Below, in pieces: positions 63,232-64,000 of a stretch of 64,000 bases of DNA; positions within the stretch are counted from its first letter, which is position 1, and each line of letters begins with the position of its first letter. The position numbers were made by a program, and so were the translations under genes. The stretch comes from Roseateles depolymerans (GTDB lineage: Bacteria > Pseudomonadota > Gammaproteobacteria > Burkholderiales > Burkholderiaceae_C): positions 62,001 to 126,000 of the forward strand of contig QFOD01000005.1 in the NCBI GenBank assembly GCA_003241055.1, in the 5' to 3' direction. The notes beneath the pieces are model-generated. The model worked only from the letters and a program-made list of their open reading frames with translations. It did no database searches and was not told the origin of the DNA.

Positions 63232-64000
63232 ATGGCAGCAGAAGGCCACGAAACAGCCGCCCCGAGCGCCGGTGAATACATCATTCACCACCTGCATCAT
63301 CTGCAGAGCGGCAAGCAAAACGGCATCGCCGACTTCTCCGTCGTCAATCTGGACTCGGTGTTCTTCAGCATCTTGCTGGGTGTGCTGGGCTGCTTCTTCA
63401 TGTGGCGTGCGGCCAAGACCGCTACGTCGGGCGTGCCCGGCCGTTTTCAAGCCGCGGTCGAGATCCTGGTTGAAATCGTGGCCGACCAGGCCAAGGGCAT
63501 CGTGCACAACGCCGAGAGCCGCAAGCTGGTTGCGCCGCTGGCCCTGACGGTGTTCGTCTGGATCTTCCTGATGAACGCGATGGATCTGTTGCCGGTCGAC
63601 CTGCTGCCCTGGCTGTGGCAGACCGCCACGGGTGACCACCACGCCTATCTGCGTGTCGTGCCCACGGCCGACCTGTCCATGACCATGGGCCTGTCGGTGG
63701 GCGTGCTGATCACCTGCCTGATCTATAACCTGAAGATCAAGGGCGCCGGTGGCTGGGGCCATGAGCTGATCTCGGCGCCGTTCGGCGACAAGGTCTACCT
63801 GTATCCCATCAACCTGGCCATGCAACTCATCGAGTTCGTCGCCAAGACCGTGTCGCACGGCATGCGGCTGTTCGGCAACATGTATGCCGGCGAACTGATT
63901 TTCATGCTGATTGCCCTGATGGGCGGTGCCTGGAGCCTGTCGGCGACCGGCATCGGCTTGGCGATCGGCCACATCATCGCGGGTTCGGTGTGGGCCATCT
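63232..64000 (+). CDS. atpB: F0 ATP synthase subunit a, truncated by the window end
   Basis: 256 residues are visible and the frame is open to the last base. The N-terminal HHLHHLQSGKQ is typical of proteobacterial subunit a. The proton-channel arginine is predicted Arg212 in TVSHGMRLFGNMYAGEL, and DLLPVDLLPWLW and VPTADLSMTMGLSVGVL are conserved. It forms the half-channels beside the c-ring. ATG 63232. The rest of the atp operon should follow outside the window. Confidence 0.96.
   Translation, partial: MAAEGHETAAPSAGEYIIHHLHHLQSGKQNGIADFSVVNLDSVFFSILLGVLGCFFMWRAAKTATSGVPGRFQAAVEILVEIVADQAKGIVHNAESRKLVAPLALTVFVWIFLMNAMDLLPVDLLPWLWQTATGDHHAYLRVVPTADLSMTMGLSVGVLITCLIYNLKIKGAGGWGHELISAPFGDKVYLYPINLAMQLIEFVAKTVSHGMRLFGNMYAGELIFMLIALMGGAWSLSATGIGLAIGHIIAGSVWAI

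Overview
The window looks like chromosomal DNA of a G+C-rich betaproteobacterium of the order Burkholderiales, probably near Roseateles, Rubrivivax or Mitsuaria. This is inferred from the codon usage, an SAH-type riboswitch in front of a metH gene that lacks its homocysteine domain, the porin-glnK-amtB-gshA order, a LivM-LivG fusion, and ATP synthase subunit I preceding atpB. Genes are dense on both strands. I see no tRNA, rRNA, CRISPR array, prophage or intact insertion sequence.

Region 1 (0-10.4 kb) is a reductive pyrimidine (uracil/thymine) degradation locus. On the minus strand preT, preA, an NCS1 permease, dihydropyrimidinase and an N-carbamoyl-beta-alanine amidohydrolase form an operon. 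A RutR-like TetR regulator is divergent. On the plus strand, the end of an omega-aminotransferase gene and mmsA would turn beta-alanine into acetyl-CoA. preA carries about 30 extra codons, made of three GC-rich hairpins, between its two 4Fe-4S motifs.

Region 2 (10.4-18.6 kb) holds a GAF-EAL protein, a small monooxygenase-like protein, a degenerate HD-GYP-like protein, an SAH riboswitch in front of metH, a glycine-zipper protein and comM. Region 3 (18.7-30.1 kb) is a nitrogen-regulated porin-glnK-amtB operon (predicted NtrC sites plus a sigma-54 promoter), followed by gshA, an M13 peptidase, kup, a Gre-like factor and the tail-specific protease.

Region 4 (about 30.1-36.3 kb) has visibly lower G+C, long non-coding stretches and a frameshifted gene, and is probably acquired. 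It holds a sterol-desaturase-family gene and a minus-strand operon: a QorB-like NmrA protein, a broken FMN reductase, a medium-chain quinone reductase/alcohol dehydrogenase and two exported SnoaL-like proteins. The operon is divergent from an HxlR regulator that has cysteines, which suggests a quinone or electrophile response.

Region 5 (36.3-54.8 kb) returns to core composition. It holds a nitroreductase, a TonB-dependent receptor, an APC permease, a class II glutamine amidotransferase, gshB, a DUF885 peptidase-like protein, a FUSC membrane protein, S-formylglutathione hydrolase, an HDOD protein, an ABC-F ATPase and an atypical receiver protein. It ends with a MocR regulator facing a DUF2917 gene that overlaps an aminotransferase gene. 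Region 6 (54.9-62.6 kb) is a branched-chain amino acid (Liv) ABC operon with a fused permease-ATPase, then GNAT, PhzF, GNAT and SMP-30 genes. The window ends inside atpB at the start of the ATP synthase operon.
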